64,000 nucleotides of DNA from CAIWHR01 sp963734575 (lineage in GTDB: Bacteria > Pseudomonadota > Gammaproteobacteria > Burkholderiales > Casimicrobiaceae): assembly GCA_963734575.1 (NCBI GenBank), contig CAVTHT010000004.1, forward strand, positions 372,001-436,000, written 5' to 3'. Numbering within the stretch: the stretch's first letter is position 1; the number at the start of each line of letters is the position of its first letter. The position numbers were made by a program, and so were the translations under genes. The notes under the pieces are model-generated. The model was given only the letters and a program-made list of their open reading frames with translations, was not told the origin of the DNA and ran no database searches. Positions 48,532 through 59,687 of this stretch are shown one piece after another.

Positions 48532-49359
48532 ATGAACGAAGCCACTCCCCACACCGGGCCACTGCGCGTTGCCGCCGTGCAGATGATCTCCAGCGGCGAT
48601 GTCGCGGCGAATCTCGCGCAGGCCGGGCCGCTGATCGAGCAGGCCGCCGGCAAGGGCGCGCGCCTCGTCGTGCTGCCGGAGTATTTCGGCGTCCTCGGTG
48701 CCCGGGCGACGGACAAGGTGCTCGCGCGCGAGTACGAAGGCAGCGGCCCGCAGCAGGACTTCCTCGCCGGCGAGGCGCGGCGCCACGGCGTCTGGCTCGT
48801 CGGCGGCACGGTGCCGCTCGCGTGCGAGGACCCGACGCGCGTACGCAGCGCCTGCCTGGTGTACGGACCGGACGGCAAGCGGATCGCGCGCTATGACAAG
48901 ATCCACCTCTTCGCCTTCGCTCGCGGCGAGGAACGCTACGACGAGGGCCGCACCATCGAGCCGGGCAGGGCGCGCGGCACGTTCGACGCGCCATGCGGAC
49001 GCGTCGGATTGTCGGTGTGCTACGACCTGCGCTTTCCCGAGCTCTATCGCGGCATGGGCGATCTCGCGCTGCTGCTGGTGCCGTCGGCTTTCACGGCGAC
49101 GACGGGCGCCGCGCACTGGCACCTGCTGCTGCGTGCACGCGCGGTCGAGAACCAGTGCTACGTTCTCGCCGCGGCGCAGGGCGGGCTGCATCCCAACGGC
49201 CGCAGCACCTACGGCCATTCGCTGCTGATCGGTCCGTGGGGCGAGGTCGTGGACGAGCTCGCCGAGGGCCCTGGGGTAGTGATCGGCGACGTCGATCCGG
49301 CGCGCATCGCCGAGGTGCGCGCCCAGTTGCCGGCGCTCTCGCACCGGGTGTTCGCCTGA
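48532..49359 (+). CDS. nitrilase-superfamily amidohydrolase (Nit1/YbeM-like)
   Basis: A 275-residue carbon-nitrogen hydrolase with the Glu-Lys-Cys triad: Glu in VVLPEYFGVLG, Lys in YDKIHLFAFARGEERYDEG, and the nucleophile Cys in GLSVCYDLRFPELYR. These place it in the Nit/YbeM branch; relatives hydrolyse deaminated glutathione or other omega-amides as metabolite repair. The ATG at 48532 is six bases after the yhdP stop; a GTG at 48523 that overlaps that stop is the alternative. In many betaproteobacteria yhdP, this gene and tldD are consecutive; here tldD lies 15 kb away. Confidence 0.93.
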   Translation: MNEATPHTGPLRVAAVQMISSGDVAANLAQAGPLIEQAAGKGARLVVLPEYFGVLGARATDKVLAREYEGSGPQQDFLAGEARRHGVWLVGGTVPLACEDPTRVRSACLVYGPDGKRIARYDKIHLFAFARGEERYDEGRTIEPGRARGTFDAPCGRVGLSVCYDLRFPELYRGMGDLALLLVPSAFTATTGAAHWHLLLRARAVENQCYVLAAAQGGLHPNGRSTYGHSLLIGPWGEVVDELAEGPGVVIGDVDPARIAEVRAQLPALSHRVFA

Positions 49360-49368
49360 CGATCCGGA

Positions 49369-51648
49369 CTACGCCGCGCTGCGCAGATCGTGCGCATGAC
49401 GCGGACCGGCGTGACCGGCGCGCGCCGCCGACCCTCGCTGGCGCACGAACCACACGCGCACCACCGCGGCGATGACCAGGAAGAGCGCAACGACGCCGGC
49501 CACCAGCCAGTAGTTGATGCGCGACGGGTCCTGCAGGGCGACCCGCAGCTGGTCGCCGAATACGCTGGTGGCGAGCGTGCCCGGCAGCATCGCGAGCACC
49601 GTGCCGAGCAGGTACTGCAGCGCAGGCAGGCGGATCGCCCCGGCGACGATTCCGACGATGACGAACGGCGCTGCAGGCACGACGCGGATGGCGAAGATCG
49701 CCAGCAGTCCTCTTCGCCGCAACACCTCCGTGATCCGGTTCAGCCGATCGCCGGCAATGGTCCGCACGGTGTCGCGCGGCAATGCGCGACCCGTCCAGTA
49801 GGTGACCATCGCTGCCAGCGCGATCCCGCCGAGCGCGTAGGCGAATCCGAGCGGCGGACCGAACGCAATCACGGCAAAGAGCGTGATGACCGGGCGCGGG
49901 AACATCACGAACGCCGCAACCGTGTAGGCGAGCACCACGGCGACCGGTGCCCAGGGTAGGGCAGCCATGGCTTCGGCCCAGGCCGCGATGCGCGACGGGT
50001 CCACGAGGTCGGCCGCGGCGGTGTAGCGCCAGAGCACCGCAAGCACGATGCAGACCGCCGCCACGGCCGCCAGCCTGCCCCACGCGGGACGTCGCCGATG
50101 CTCTTCCACGTCGGGCGCGAACTCGCCGATTAGCTCGTCGAGGGACACCGGCTTTTCCGGATCGGCCACGCCCGCGAGATCGACGACCGCGGCGGACCAC
50201 TCCGGCAGTTCCTCCAGCACCCGCAGCGTGCGCGAACCGCGCTGCAATGCGCGAATCCCGTCGTGCAGCGACGGGGCATCGGCCATGGCGCGCGACGTCT
50301 CCTCGAGCGGTACCCCGAGATGCTCCGCGAGCAGCGTGTCGCGCACGTGACGGATGGCCTTCGCGCTCGCCTCGTCGTGTGCGGCGAAGGCAAGGTCGCA
50401 CTCCGTGTCGAAGCCCATCGAGCGATTCGACAGGTTGGCGGACCCGATGCGCAGCCACGCGTCATCGATGATGATCACCTTCGAATGGCAATCGATGCAG
50501 GTGCCGTCGTCGAGGCCATCGACGTGCGGGTAGTACACCTCGAAACGCCCGTGCCGGTCCGCTTCGCGCAACATGTCGATGAGGCGCGTGCGCAGCACGT
50601 GCATCGTGTATTCCTCGAGCCACCCGTGACTGAGGAGCCGCGTGACGAGCACGATCTGCGGCGGATCGGGAGCGGCGAGGCGCTTCGCAAGCGCGCTGCC
50701 CACCGCGTCCGACGTGAAGTACTGGTTCTCGATGTAGATGTAGTCGCGCGCGGCGGCGATCATGTCGACGTACAGGGCCTCGACCTCGCGGACTTCCGCC
50801 GCACCGTTGGCTTGCGGCACCGTGCGCGCAACGGCCACGTCCACCTCGTGCAGCAGCGGCTCGAGCGTTGCGGGCCACGGGTCGTGTGCGCGCCGCACCG
50901 GTGCGATCGCACGTCCCGTCGCGCGCAGCCAGCGCTCGCGTGCCACGTTCGCCAGAGCGGCTGCGGCTTCGCCATCCACGGCAGCCATGACGTCGTGGAA
51001 CGGTGGGTAGGGCTTGTCGCCGGCGGTGCGGCGGTGGTCGCCCGCCTCGTGTGCGCACGTGTCCCAGCGCCGGCAGGTGAGGTCGAGGCCGCCCGCGAAG
51101 GCGAGTGCATCGTCGATGACCACGATCTTCTGGTGGTGCGAGCCGCCGACCGGATGCGTGTTGTCGTAGTGCAGGTGAACGCGCCGATGCGGCGTCCAGC
51201 CGAGGCCGTAGATCGGGCGCAGCTCGCGGTCGGTGCCGAACACGAGCGGGTAATCCCAGTCGAGGATGTGCACGTGGAGCTCGCGCCGGCGCTGCGCGAG
51301 CCAGTTCAGGAAATCGCCGAGCAGCGGCGGCCAGCCGCGATGGTCGTCCTCGTACGTCAGCCGGGTGCGGGTGTCGAAATCCCAGCCGATGATGATGATC
51401 GAGTGGCGCGCCTGGTAAGCGGCTTCCATCAATGCGGCGTAGTACGCCTCGGCGTCGACCAGCACCGCCGCACGATGCGCGTGCGCCACCGTGGCGCAGT
51501 TGCGGCCCGGCTCGAACAGGCGCGACGCGTCCCGCGGTGCCGAGGGCGAGCGCGCAGTTTTTACCGGCTGGTGGTCAATTCCTGGAATCGCTTCCGTGGA
51601 ACGAGCGCGCTCCCCGGACTCGGTCCCGGTGCGTGCGAGCTCGCTCAC
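49369..51648 (-). CDS. phospholipase D-like enzyme fused to a VTT/DedA-like membrane domain
   Basis: A 759-residue two-part protein. The first ~500 residues contain two HKD motifs of the phospholipase D superfamily, HHQKIVVIDDALAFAGGLD and CHSKVIIIDDAWLRIGSANL, with SIIIIGWDFDTRTRL near residue 90. These are typical of cardiolipin-synthase/PLD enzymes. The remainder has several transmembrane helices of the VTT (SNARE-associated/TVP38) type: VMFPRPVITLFAVIAFGPPL, FAIRVVPAAPFVIVGIVAGA and LLGTVLAMLPGTLATSVFGD. This architecture is known in proteobacteria. It likely remodels phospholipids at the inner membrane, the VTT half perhaps moving lipids across it (inference). The first ~50 residues are poorly conserved, so the true start may be downstream. 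Confidence 0.9.
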   Translation of the reverse strand: MSELARTGTESGERARSTEAIPGIDHQPVKTARSPSAPRDASRLFEPGRNCATVAHAHRAAVLVDAEAYYAALMEAAYQARHSIIIIGWDFDTRTRLTYEDDHRGWPPLLGDFLNWLAQRRRELHVHILDWDYPLVFGTDRELRPIYGLGWTPHRRVHLHYDNTHPVGGSHHQKIVVIDDALAFAGGLDLTCRRWDTCAHEAGDHRRTAGDKPYPPFHDVMAAVDGEAAAALANVARERWLRATGRAIAPVRRAHDPWPATLEPLLHEVDVAVARTVPQANGAAEVREVEALYVDMIAAARDYIYIENQYFTSDAVGSALAKRLAAPDPPQIVLVTRLLSHGWLEEYTMHVLRTRLIDMLREADRHGRFEVYYPHVDGLDDGTCIDCHSKVIIIDDAWLRIGSANLSNRSMGFDTECDLAFAAHDEASAKAIRHVRDTLLAEHLGVPLEETSRAMADAPSLHDGIRALQRGSRTLRVLEELPEWSAAVVDLAGVADPEKPVSLDELIGEFAPDVEEHRRRPAWGRLAAVAAVCIVLAVLWRYTAAADLVDPSRIAAWAEAMAALPWAPVAVVLAYTVAAFVMFPRPVITLFAVIAFGPPLGFAYALGGIALAAMVTYWTGRALPRDTVRTIAGDRLNRITEVLRRRGLLAIFAIRVVPAAPFVIVGIVAGAIRLPALQYLLGTVLAMLPGTLATSVFGDQLRVALQDPSRINYWLVAGVVALFLVIAAVVRVWFVRQRGSAARAGHAGPRHAHDLRSAA

Positions 51649-51721
51649 GTTGTGCCTCTGCGTGACATGAGGCGCGTACTTGCAATGCGCGTGCCACGCG
51701 GCGTCTTGGAACCTCGCGCGC

Positions 51722-52439
51722 TCAGCGGCCGCGCAGCAGGATCAGCACCGCTCCGCCACCACCCGCGTGCCGTGGCGCCTCGCTGTACGCGAGCACGTCG
51801 TCCCAGTGCGCAAGCCACTTGCGCACCTTGCCCTTGAGCACGGGCTCGCGATTGGGCGAGGTGAGCCCTTTGCCGTGCACGACACGCACGCAGCGATAAC
51901 CGCGCTGGCGCGCCTCGTAGAGGAAGTCGGCGAGCACGTCCCGCGCTTCGTCCGTGGTGTGCCCGTGCAGGTCGAGCTCCGCCTGCAGCGACCAATGGCC
52001 GCGGCGCAGCTTGCCCAGCACGTCGGTGCCGAGGCCGGGCCGCACGAAGGTCTGTCCCGCCTCGAGCTCCTGCCCGATTTCCCAGGTATGCGGCGAGGGC
52101 TCGTCACCGTACTTCGACGCCAGCAGCACTTCGCGCTCGTCGGCGATGCGCTGGGCGGGAACGGGCGCGGGAGGCGGGCGCTCGATGCGGGCGCGGGTCG
52201 TGGGAGGCAGCCGGCGCACGTCGGCGAATGCCTGCGTCGAGGTCGATGTCGCCGTCGGCGTGCTTGGTGCCGGCAATGGCCCGCTTGGGCGAGATCACGC
52301 GGCTCGCTCGCGCCGGCGCGGGCTTGGGTGCGTTGCTCGCTGGCGCTACGGGCTCGAGCCGCTGCGCATGCTCGACGTCACGCGCGGCTTCCGCGCGCGC
52401 CGATTCGAGCAGCCGTTTCAGGTCTTCGAGCTTTGCCAC
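51722..52439 (-). CDS. Smr-domain protein, frameshifted
   Basis: An Smr (small MutS-related) protein of about 238 residues. The N-terminus MAKLEDLKRLLESARAEAAR and SRVISPKRAIAGTKHAD is the helical/linker region of proteobacterial SmrA-like proteins. Near 52230 the frame changes and continues QAFADVRRLPPTTRARI, then the Smr domain: LQAELDLHGHTTDEARDVLA (DLHG motif) and CVRVVHGKGLTSP (HGKG motif). These motifs form a DNA/RNA endonuclease fold also used in ribosome rescue in related proteins. It starts 24 bp after the trxB stop and is probably co-transcribed with it. The break looks like a one-base error. Confidence 0.88.
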
Positions 52440-52463
52440 CGTGGCGGTCTGGCGAGACTGCGC

Positions 52464-53420
52464 TCAGAGCGATTCCAGGTACGCCTCGGCGTCGAGCGCC
52501 GCCATGCAGCCCGTGCCGGCGGACGTGACCGCCTGCCGGTACACATGATCGGCGACGTCGCCCGCGGCGAAGACGCCCGGGATGCTCGTCGACGTCGCGC
52601 CGCCCTCGCTGCCGCTCTTCACCTTGATGTAGCCGTTGTGCATCGCGAGCTGTCCTTCGAAGATCCCCGTGTTCGGCGTGTGCCCGATGGCGATGAAGAT
52701 GCCGTTCACGATGATGTCCTGCGTGCCGCCCGTGGCGGTGTTGCGCAGCCGCGCGCCCGTCACACCGGTGCCGTCGCCGAGCACCTCGTCGAGCGTGTGG
52801 TGCCACAGCACGCGCACGTTGCCTTCGCCCGCGGTCTTGGCGAGCAGGCGGTCGACCAGGATCGCCTCGGCGCGAAAGCGGTCGCGGCGATGCACGACCG
52901 TCACCGTGCGCGCGATGTTCGACAGGTAGAGCGCCTCCTCGACGGCGGTGTTCCCGCCGCCGATGACGGCGACGTCCTGCCCCTTGTAGAAGAAGCCGTC
53001 GCACGTGGCGCACGCCGAGATGCCCTTGCCCATGAACGCTTCCTCGGAAGGAAGCCCGAGGTAGCGCGCGGAGGCGCCGGTGGCGATGATCAGCGCGTCG
53101 CACGTGTAATCGCCGTTGTCGCCCGAGACGCGCAGCGGCCGCTCGTGCAGGTGGGCGGTATGGATGTGGTCGAAGATGATCTCCGTCTCGAACCGTTCCG
53201 CGTGCTGCTGGAAGCGCTGCATCAGCTCGGGGCCCTGCACGCCGGCGAAATCGGCGGGCCAGTTGTCGACCTCGGTGGTCGTCATCAGCTGGCCGCCTTG
53301 CGCGAGACCGGTGACGAGCACGGGCTTGAGGTTCGCCCGTGCGGCATACACTGCTGCGGTGAACCCGGCGGGGCCGGAGCCGAGGATGAGAAGGCGGGTG
53401 TGCTTCGGAGCGGCGGACAT
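52464..53420 (-). CDS. trxB: thioredoxin reductase
   Basis: A 318-residue NADPH-dependent thioredoxin reductase. The FAD-binding LILGSGPAGFTAAVYAARAN, the redox-active CxxC in GISACATCDGFFYKGQ, the NADPH site DVAVIGGGNTAVEEALYL and VVHRRDRFRA, and the C-terminal FAD motif GVFAAGDVADHVYRQA are all intact. It keeps thioredoxin reduced in the cytoplasm. The start MSAAPKHTRLLILG is the natural one. It is divergent from ftsK, about 100 bp apart, with the Smr gene downstream. trxB divergent from ftsK is a widely conserved arrangement in proteobacteria. Confidence 0.97.
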   Translation of the reverse strand: MSAAPKHTRLLILGSGPAGFTAAVYAARANLKPVLVTGLAQGGQLMTTTEVDNWPADFAGVQGPELMQRFQQHAERFETEIIFDHIHTAHLHERPLRVSGDNGDYTCDALIIATGASARYLGLPSEEAFMGKGISACATCDGFFYKGQDVAVIGGGNTAVEEALYLSNIARTVTVVHRRDRFRAEAILVDRLLAKTAGEGNVRVLWHHTLDEVLGDGTGVTGARLRNTATGGTQDIIVNGIFIAIGHTPNTGIFEGQLAMHNGYIKVKSGSEGGATSTSIPGVFAAGDVADHVYRQAVTSAGTGCMAALDAEAYLESL

Positions 53421-53499
53421 GCGATTTCCGGGGCGAGGACGATCGCGGATTTTAACCGATCGGCCGGTCAGCCCCGCTGCAATGGTCATGCGGCCGAGG

Positions 53500-53505
53500 T
53501 ACAAT
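53500..53505 (+). promoter_or_regulatory. candidate -10 element for ftsK
   Basis: TACAAT lies 14 nt before the GTG at 53520 and 7 nt before an out-of-frame ATG at 53513, in the trxB/ftsK divergent gap. No clear -35 is seen. A single indel between the ATG and the GTG would make the ATG the true, nearly leaderless start. Confidence 0.45.
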
Positions 53506-53519
53506 CTGCCGCATGAAGA

Positions 53520-55863
53520 GTGAGCGCCAAATCCATGTTTTTCAAACGTAGGAACGCTCGCTTGCGGCAGCGAGGCGGCGCCGGAGCGGCGTCCGCCGAG
53601 ACAGGGCTGTCGCCGCGCTTCGCCCGCCTCGTGCGCGAGTCCTGGTGGCTCCTCGTCGTCGCGGCGTTCCTGTGGCTGGCGCTGATCCTCGGCAGCTACG
53701 CGCGCACCGATCCGGGCTGGTCGTTCTCCGGGACAGGCGGGCGCATCGCCAACCGGGGCGGCATCGCCGGCGCGTGGCTCTCCGACCTGCTGCTCTATCT
53801 CTTCGGCGTCTCGGCATGGTGGTGGGTGGTCGCCGGAGTGGTGCTCGTCGTCGCCGGCTACCGGCGCATCCGCCATCCCGACCTCGCGGTCGAGCATCCA
53901 TTGGGCCTGGGCGCGCTCGGCTTCGGCCTCGTGCTCGTCACCAGTGCGGCGCTCGAATTCCTGCGCGTCTATCAGCTGCCTGCCGCGCTGCCGCTCGCGC
54001 CCGGCGGCGCGCTCGGCAGCCTCGTCGGTGGCGGCCTCGGGCGTGCACTGGGCTTCAATGGCGCGACGCTCTTCCTGCTCGTGCTGTTCGCGGTCGGCTG
54101 GTCGCTCTTCTTCGGCATGTCGTGGCTCAAGTTGATGGAGCGCGTGGGAGGCTGGGTCGAGATCGCCGTCACATGGGCGCGGCGCCGCTGGGAGGAGCGC
54201 GCGGACCGCAAGGCCGGCGAGCAGGCCGCGGCGGAGCGCGAAGCGATCGTCGAGCAGGTGAAGCACGACATGCCGGAGCACGAGCCGGTCATCGTCGTAC
54301 CGGCCGTGCTCGACGTGCCGAAGTCGGAGCGCGTGGTGAAGGAGAAGCAGCGCCCGCTCTTCCAGGAGCTGCCGGACTCGCCGTTGCCGCCGCTGGCGCT
54401 GCTCGAGGACGCGCCGCGCAACACCGAGTCGGTCAGCGCCGAGACCCTCGAATACACGTCGCGGCTCATCGAACGCAAGCTCGCCGATTTCGGGGTGGCG
54501 GTGAAGGTGCTCGCCGCGTATCCGGGGCCGGTGATCACGCGCTACGAGATCGAGCCCGCGGTCGGCGTGAAGGGCGCGCAGATCGTCAATCTCATGAAGG
54601 ACCTCGCGCGCGCGCTTTCGGTCGTGTCGATCCGCGTCGTGGAGACGATTCCCGGCAAGGCCTGCATGGGCCTCGAGCTGCCCAACCCGAAGCGCCAGAT
54701 CGTGCGAGCTGATCGAGATCCTGTCGTCGGCCGTGTACAACGATTCGCCGAGTCCACTCGCGCTCGCGCTCGGCAAGGACATCGCGGGCAAGCCGGTCAT
54801 CGCCGATCTCGCGCGCATGCCGCACCTGCTGGTCGCGGGCACCACCGGCTCCGGGCAAGTCGGTCGCGGTGAACGCGATGATCCTGTCGCTCCTGTACAA
54901 GGCCGAGCCGCGGCACGTGCGCCTCATCCTCATCGACCCGAAGATGCTCGAGCTCTCGGTGTACGAGGGCATCCCGCACCTGCTCGCGCCGGTCGTCACC
55001 GACATGAAGCTCGCCGGCAACGCGCTCAACTGGTGCGTGGGCGAGATGGAGCGGCGCTACAAGCTCATGTCGACGCTGGGCGTGCGCAACCTCGCCGGCT
55101 ACAACACCAAGGTCGCCGAGGCGAGGAAGGCCGGCAAGCCGCTCACCAATCCGTTCTCGCTGACGCCGGACCAGCCGCGAGACCGATCGAGGAGATGCCC
55201 GTCATCGTCGTCGTGATCGACGAGCTCGCCGACCTCATGATGATCACCGGCAAGAAGATCGAGGAGCTCATCGCGCGCATCGCGCAGAAGGCGCGCGCCG
55301 CCGGCATTCACCTCATCCTCGCGACCCAGCGGCCGTCGGTCGACGTCATCACCGGCCTCATCAAGGCCAACATCCCGTCGCGCATCGCGTTCCAGGTGGC
55401 GAGCAAGGTCGACTCGCGCACGATCCTCGACCAGATGGGCGCCGAGACGCTGCTCGGCCAGGGCGACATGCTCTTCCTGCCGCCGGGTACCGGCCATCCG
55501 CAGCGCGTGCACGGCGCGTTCGTCTCCGACGGCGAAGTGCATCGCGTCGTCGAGCACCTGAAGGCCGCCGGCACCACGCAGTACCTCGACGGCATCCTCG
55601 AAGGCGGCGCGAGCGACGCCGGCTCCGATGCGGTCGGCGTCGAGGGCGGCGACGGCGAGGCCGATCCGATGTACGACCAGGCGGTGCAGATCGTGCTGCA
55701 GACGCGCCGGCCGTCGATCTCCCTCGTGCAGCGCCATCTGCGCATCGGCTACAACCGCGCGGCGCGGCTGATCGAGCAGATGGAGAAGTCCGGTCTCGTG
55801 TCGGCGATGCAGACCAACGGCAATCGCGAGGTGCTGGTCCCCGCCGGCAAGACGGAGACATGA
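53520..55863 (+). CDS. ftsK: FtsK DNA translocase, frameshifted
   Basis: A compact FtsK/SpoIIIE translocase of about 780 residues that couples chromosome segregation to septation. The N-terminal domain has four transmembrane helices (LVVAAFLWLALILGSYA through TLFLLVLFAVGWSLFF). A short linker precedes the motor: YPGPVITRYEIEPAVGVKGA, Walker A region LLVAGTTGSG, LYKAEPRHVRLILIDPKMLE, Walker B VIVVVIDELADLMMITGKKI and ILATQRPSVDVITGLIKANI. The gamma winged helix QTRRPSISLVQRHLRIGYNR ends the protein. Frame changes occur near 54700, 54858 (inside Walker A) and 55180. FtsK is normally essential, so these must be sequence errors. Start: GTG 53520 or ATG 53535. Confidence 0.93.
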
Positions 55864-56297
55864 GCGCGCCGGGCGCCCCGAGCGCGAATACCGGAGTGCG
55901 CCGCACGAAGGCAGTCCAGTGAGGTCCGGCGTGCGCGGCTGGTCGCGCATTGGCGCTCGGACTCGCCGCGCGAGCGGTGGCGCGGCACTTTCCGGGCCGG
56001 TGCTGGTCTATCGCGAGGGCGCCGCCTGTCCGCACGATCGCCCCGCGGACGCGCCGCGCATCACCGGAGCGCAGGCGATCGAGCGCGCGAAATCGCTTAC
56101 TGCCGCGCGATTTCTGCGGCCCGACGTGGTTCGTGAGCGGCTGCGATTTCGAGCCGGAAGTCGCGTACGACTCGTGGCGCGTGTTCGCCCGGCAGTACAA
56201 GGACGTCGGAGGAGAGAAGCGCTACGGCGGGCTCGATCACTCGTACGTGGTGCTCGATGCGGTCGGCAACTGCGTCGCCAACATTCCCGGGACATGA
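55860..56297 (+). CDS. small unknown protein between ftsK and lolA, frameshifted
   Basis: I do not recognise this gene. It would start with the ATG at 55860 overlapping the ftsK stop (ATGA) and end with a TGA overlapping the lolA ATG, about 145 codons. The start and the last third share one frame, giving MSAPGAPSANTGVRRTKAVQ and a well-formed C-terminus with WFVSGCDFEPEVAYDSWRVF, GGEKRYGGLDHSYVVLDAVG and NCVANIPGT. A TGA at 55920 and the middle part (SGPVLVYREGAACPHDRPAD, ITGAQAIERA) in another frame imply several indels. No signal peptide is clear in the assembled reading. Three cysteines and an aromatic-rich C-terminus are the only notable features. Confidence 0.55.
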
Positions 56298-56946
56298 ACC
56301 TTCACCGCCTGATTCGCGCCTCTCGTCTTGCCGGTCCGCTCGGCGCCTTCGCCGCGGCGACGTTGCTCACGTCGGCGCCGGCCGTTGCCTCGGGCCTCGA
56401 CCAGTTGCGCGCGTTCCTCGATGGCACGCGCAGCGGCCGCGCGACGTTCACCCAGACGGTGACCGTACGCTCGGGCCGCCCGCCGCAGCAGGCCACCGGC
56501 GAGTTCGCGTTCGCGCGCCCCGGCAAGTTCCGCTGGAGCTACGAGAAGCCGTTCCAGCAACTCATCGTCGGCGACGGCGACAAGCTCTGGATCTACGATC
56601 GCGATCTCAACCAGGTGATCGTGCGCAAGCTCGGACAGGCGCTCGGCTCGAGCCCCGCGGCACTCCTCGCCGGCGACAACGCGCTCGAGCGCAACTTCAC
56701 GCTCACCGGCGGCATCGCCAGCGAAGGTCTCGAGTGGGTCGAAGGCGAAGCCAAAGAACGCCGACAGCGGTTTCCAGGAGGTGCGCATCGGCTTCGCGGA
56801 CAACCTGCCGCGGCGGATGGAGCTCACCGACAGCTTCGGGCAGGTGACGCGGCTCGATTTCGCCGGCTTCGAGCGCAACGCCGGCGCTCGACCCGGCGCT
56901 GTTCCGCTTCACGCCGCCGCGCGGCGCCGACGTCGTCGGCGAGTAA
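56294..56946 (+). CDS. lolA: LolA outer-membrane lipoprotein carrier protein, frameshifted
   Basis: A periplasmic chaperone of about 216 residues that ferries lipoproteins from LolCDE to LolB. The signal peptide runs from MNLHRLIRASRLAGPLGAFA to PAVASG. Conserved parts are LRAFLDGTRSGRATFTQTV, GEFAFARPGKFRWSYEKPF, QQLIVGDGDKLWIYDRDLNQ and VIVRKLGQALGSSPAALLAG. Near 56750 the frame changes and continues with RIGFADNLPRRMELTDSFGQ. Near 56885 it changes again to LDPALFRFTPPRGADVVGE and TAA at 56944-56946. LolA is essential in most Gram-negatives, so both breaks are likely errors. rarA begins 14 bp later. Confidence 0.92.
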
Positions 56947-56960
56947 TCCCCCGCGGCCCG

Positions 56961-58302
56961 ATGGCGAACGATCTCTTCGCGGTGCAGCGCCGCCGGCTGC
57001 GGGCTGCCGTGCCGCTGGCCGAGCGGCTGCGGCCGAAGGCGGTCGACGAGGTCATCGGGCAGCGCCATCTGCTCGCGCCCGGCAAGCCATTGGCGGTCGC
57101 GTTCGCGTCGGGCAAGCCGCATTCGATGATCCTGTGGGGCCCGCCGGGCGTGGGCAAGACCACGCTCGCGCGCCTCATGGCGGATGCGTTCAATGCCGAC
57201 TTCATCGCGTTGTCGGCGGTGCTTTCGGGCGTCAAGGACATCCGCGACGCGGTCGCGCGGGCCGAGGCCACGCTTCGCGCCACGGGCCGGCACACGATCC
57301 TGTTCGTGGACGAGGTGCACCGCTTCAACAAGGCGCAGCAGGACGCGTTCCTCCCTTACGTCGAGCAGGGCGTCGTCACCTTCATCGGCGCGACCACCGA
57401 GAATCCGTCGTTCGAGGTGAACAGCGCGTTGCTGTCGCGCGCGGCGGTGTACGTGCTGGAGCCGTTGTCCGAGGACGAGCTGGGCGAATTGGTCGAGCGC
57501 GCCATGACGGTGGCGCTGCCGGGAGTCACGCTCGCCGCGCCCGCGCGCGATGCGCTGATCGGTTACGCGGACGGCGACGGCCGGCGGCTCATCAACCTGG
57601 TGGAGCAGCTCGCGACGGCGGTGGGCTCCGGCGGCCGCGAGAACATCGACCTCGCGTTCGTCGAGACGACGATCGCGCGCAGCCTGCGCCGCTTCGACAA
57701 GGGCGGCGAGGCGTTCTACGACCAGATCTCGGCGCTGCACAAGTCGGTGCGCGGCTCGAATCCCGACGCCGCGCTGTACTGGATGTGCCGCATGCTCGAT
57801 GGCGGAACGGATCCGCTGTACGTCGGGCGGCGCATCATCCGCATGGCGGTCGAAGACATCGGCCTTGCCGATCCGCGCGCGTTGTCGCTGACGATCGCAC
57901 GCGGTCGAGACCTACGAGCGCCTCGGCACGCCGGAAGGCGAGCTCGCGCTCGGCGAGGCCGTGCTCTATCTCGCGCTCGCGCCCAAGTCCAATGCGGTGT
58001 ACACGGCGTACAACGCGGCGCGCGCATTCATCGCCGAGGACGGCTCGCGGCCCGTGCCGCTGCGTCTGCGCAACGCGCCGACGAAGCTCATGAAGAACAT
58101 CGGTTACGGCAAGGGCTATCGCTACGCGCACGACGAGGAGGGCGCGTACGCCGCGGGCGAGCATTACTTTCCCGACGACATGCCCGAGCCGCGGTGGTAC
58201 GTACCGACCGAACGCGGACTCGAAGCGAAGCTCAGGGAACGTCTCGACGCACTGCGGGCGCAGGATCGACGGGCGCGCGGCGACGACGACAGCGCGGACT
58301 GA
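56961..58302 (+). CDS. rarA: replication-associated recombination protein A (RarA/MgsA), frameshifted
   Basis: An AAA+ ATPase of about 446 residues of the clamp-loader-like RarA/MgsA family, acting at stalled replication forks. Features are PLAERLRPKAVDEVIGQRHL, Walker A ILWGPPGVGKTTLARLM, Walker B TILFVDEVHRFNKAQQDAFL, sensor 1 FIGATTENPSFEVNSALLSR, and the MgsA C-terminal region SGGxxx-like ALHKSVRGSNPDAALYWMCR and RMLDGGTDPLYVGRRIIRMA. Near 57900 the frame changes and the C-terminus continues ETYERLGTPEGELALGEAVL through MKNIGYGKGYRYAHDEEGAY to TGA at 58300. The lolA-rarA-serS order is conserved across proteobacteria. Confidence 0.93.
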
Positions 58303-58345
58303 GCTGCGATCACGGCGCGCTGCGGCGCGGCCTCGCACGGGCTGC

Positions 58346-58351
58346 TAAAAT
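58346..58351 (+). promoter_or_regulatory. candidate -10 element for serS
   Basis: TAAAAT ends 6 nt before the serS ATG at 58358. Transcription starting about 7 nt downstream would begin at or next to the A of the ATG, giving a leaderless mRNA. No clear -35 is visible. Confidence 0.45.
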
Positions 58352-58357
58352 CGCTGC

Positions 58358-59670
<1,313 letters not shown>

Positions 59671-59687
59671 AGTCGCTCGCAGGTCTT

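Noticed and set aside
52464..54845. A 793-codon minus-strand frame joining trxB to sequence antisense to ftsK
   Set aside because: trxB starts naturally at 53420; the upstream extension is the complement of the conserved ftsK coding sequence.
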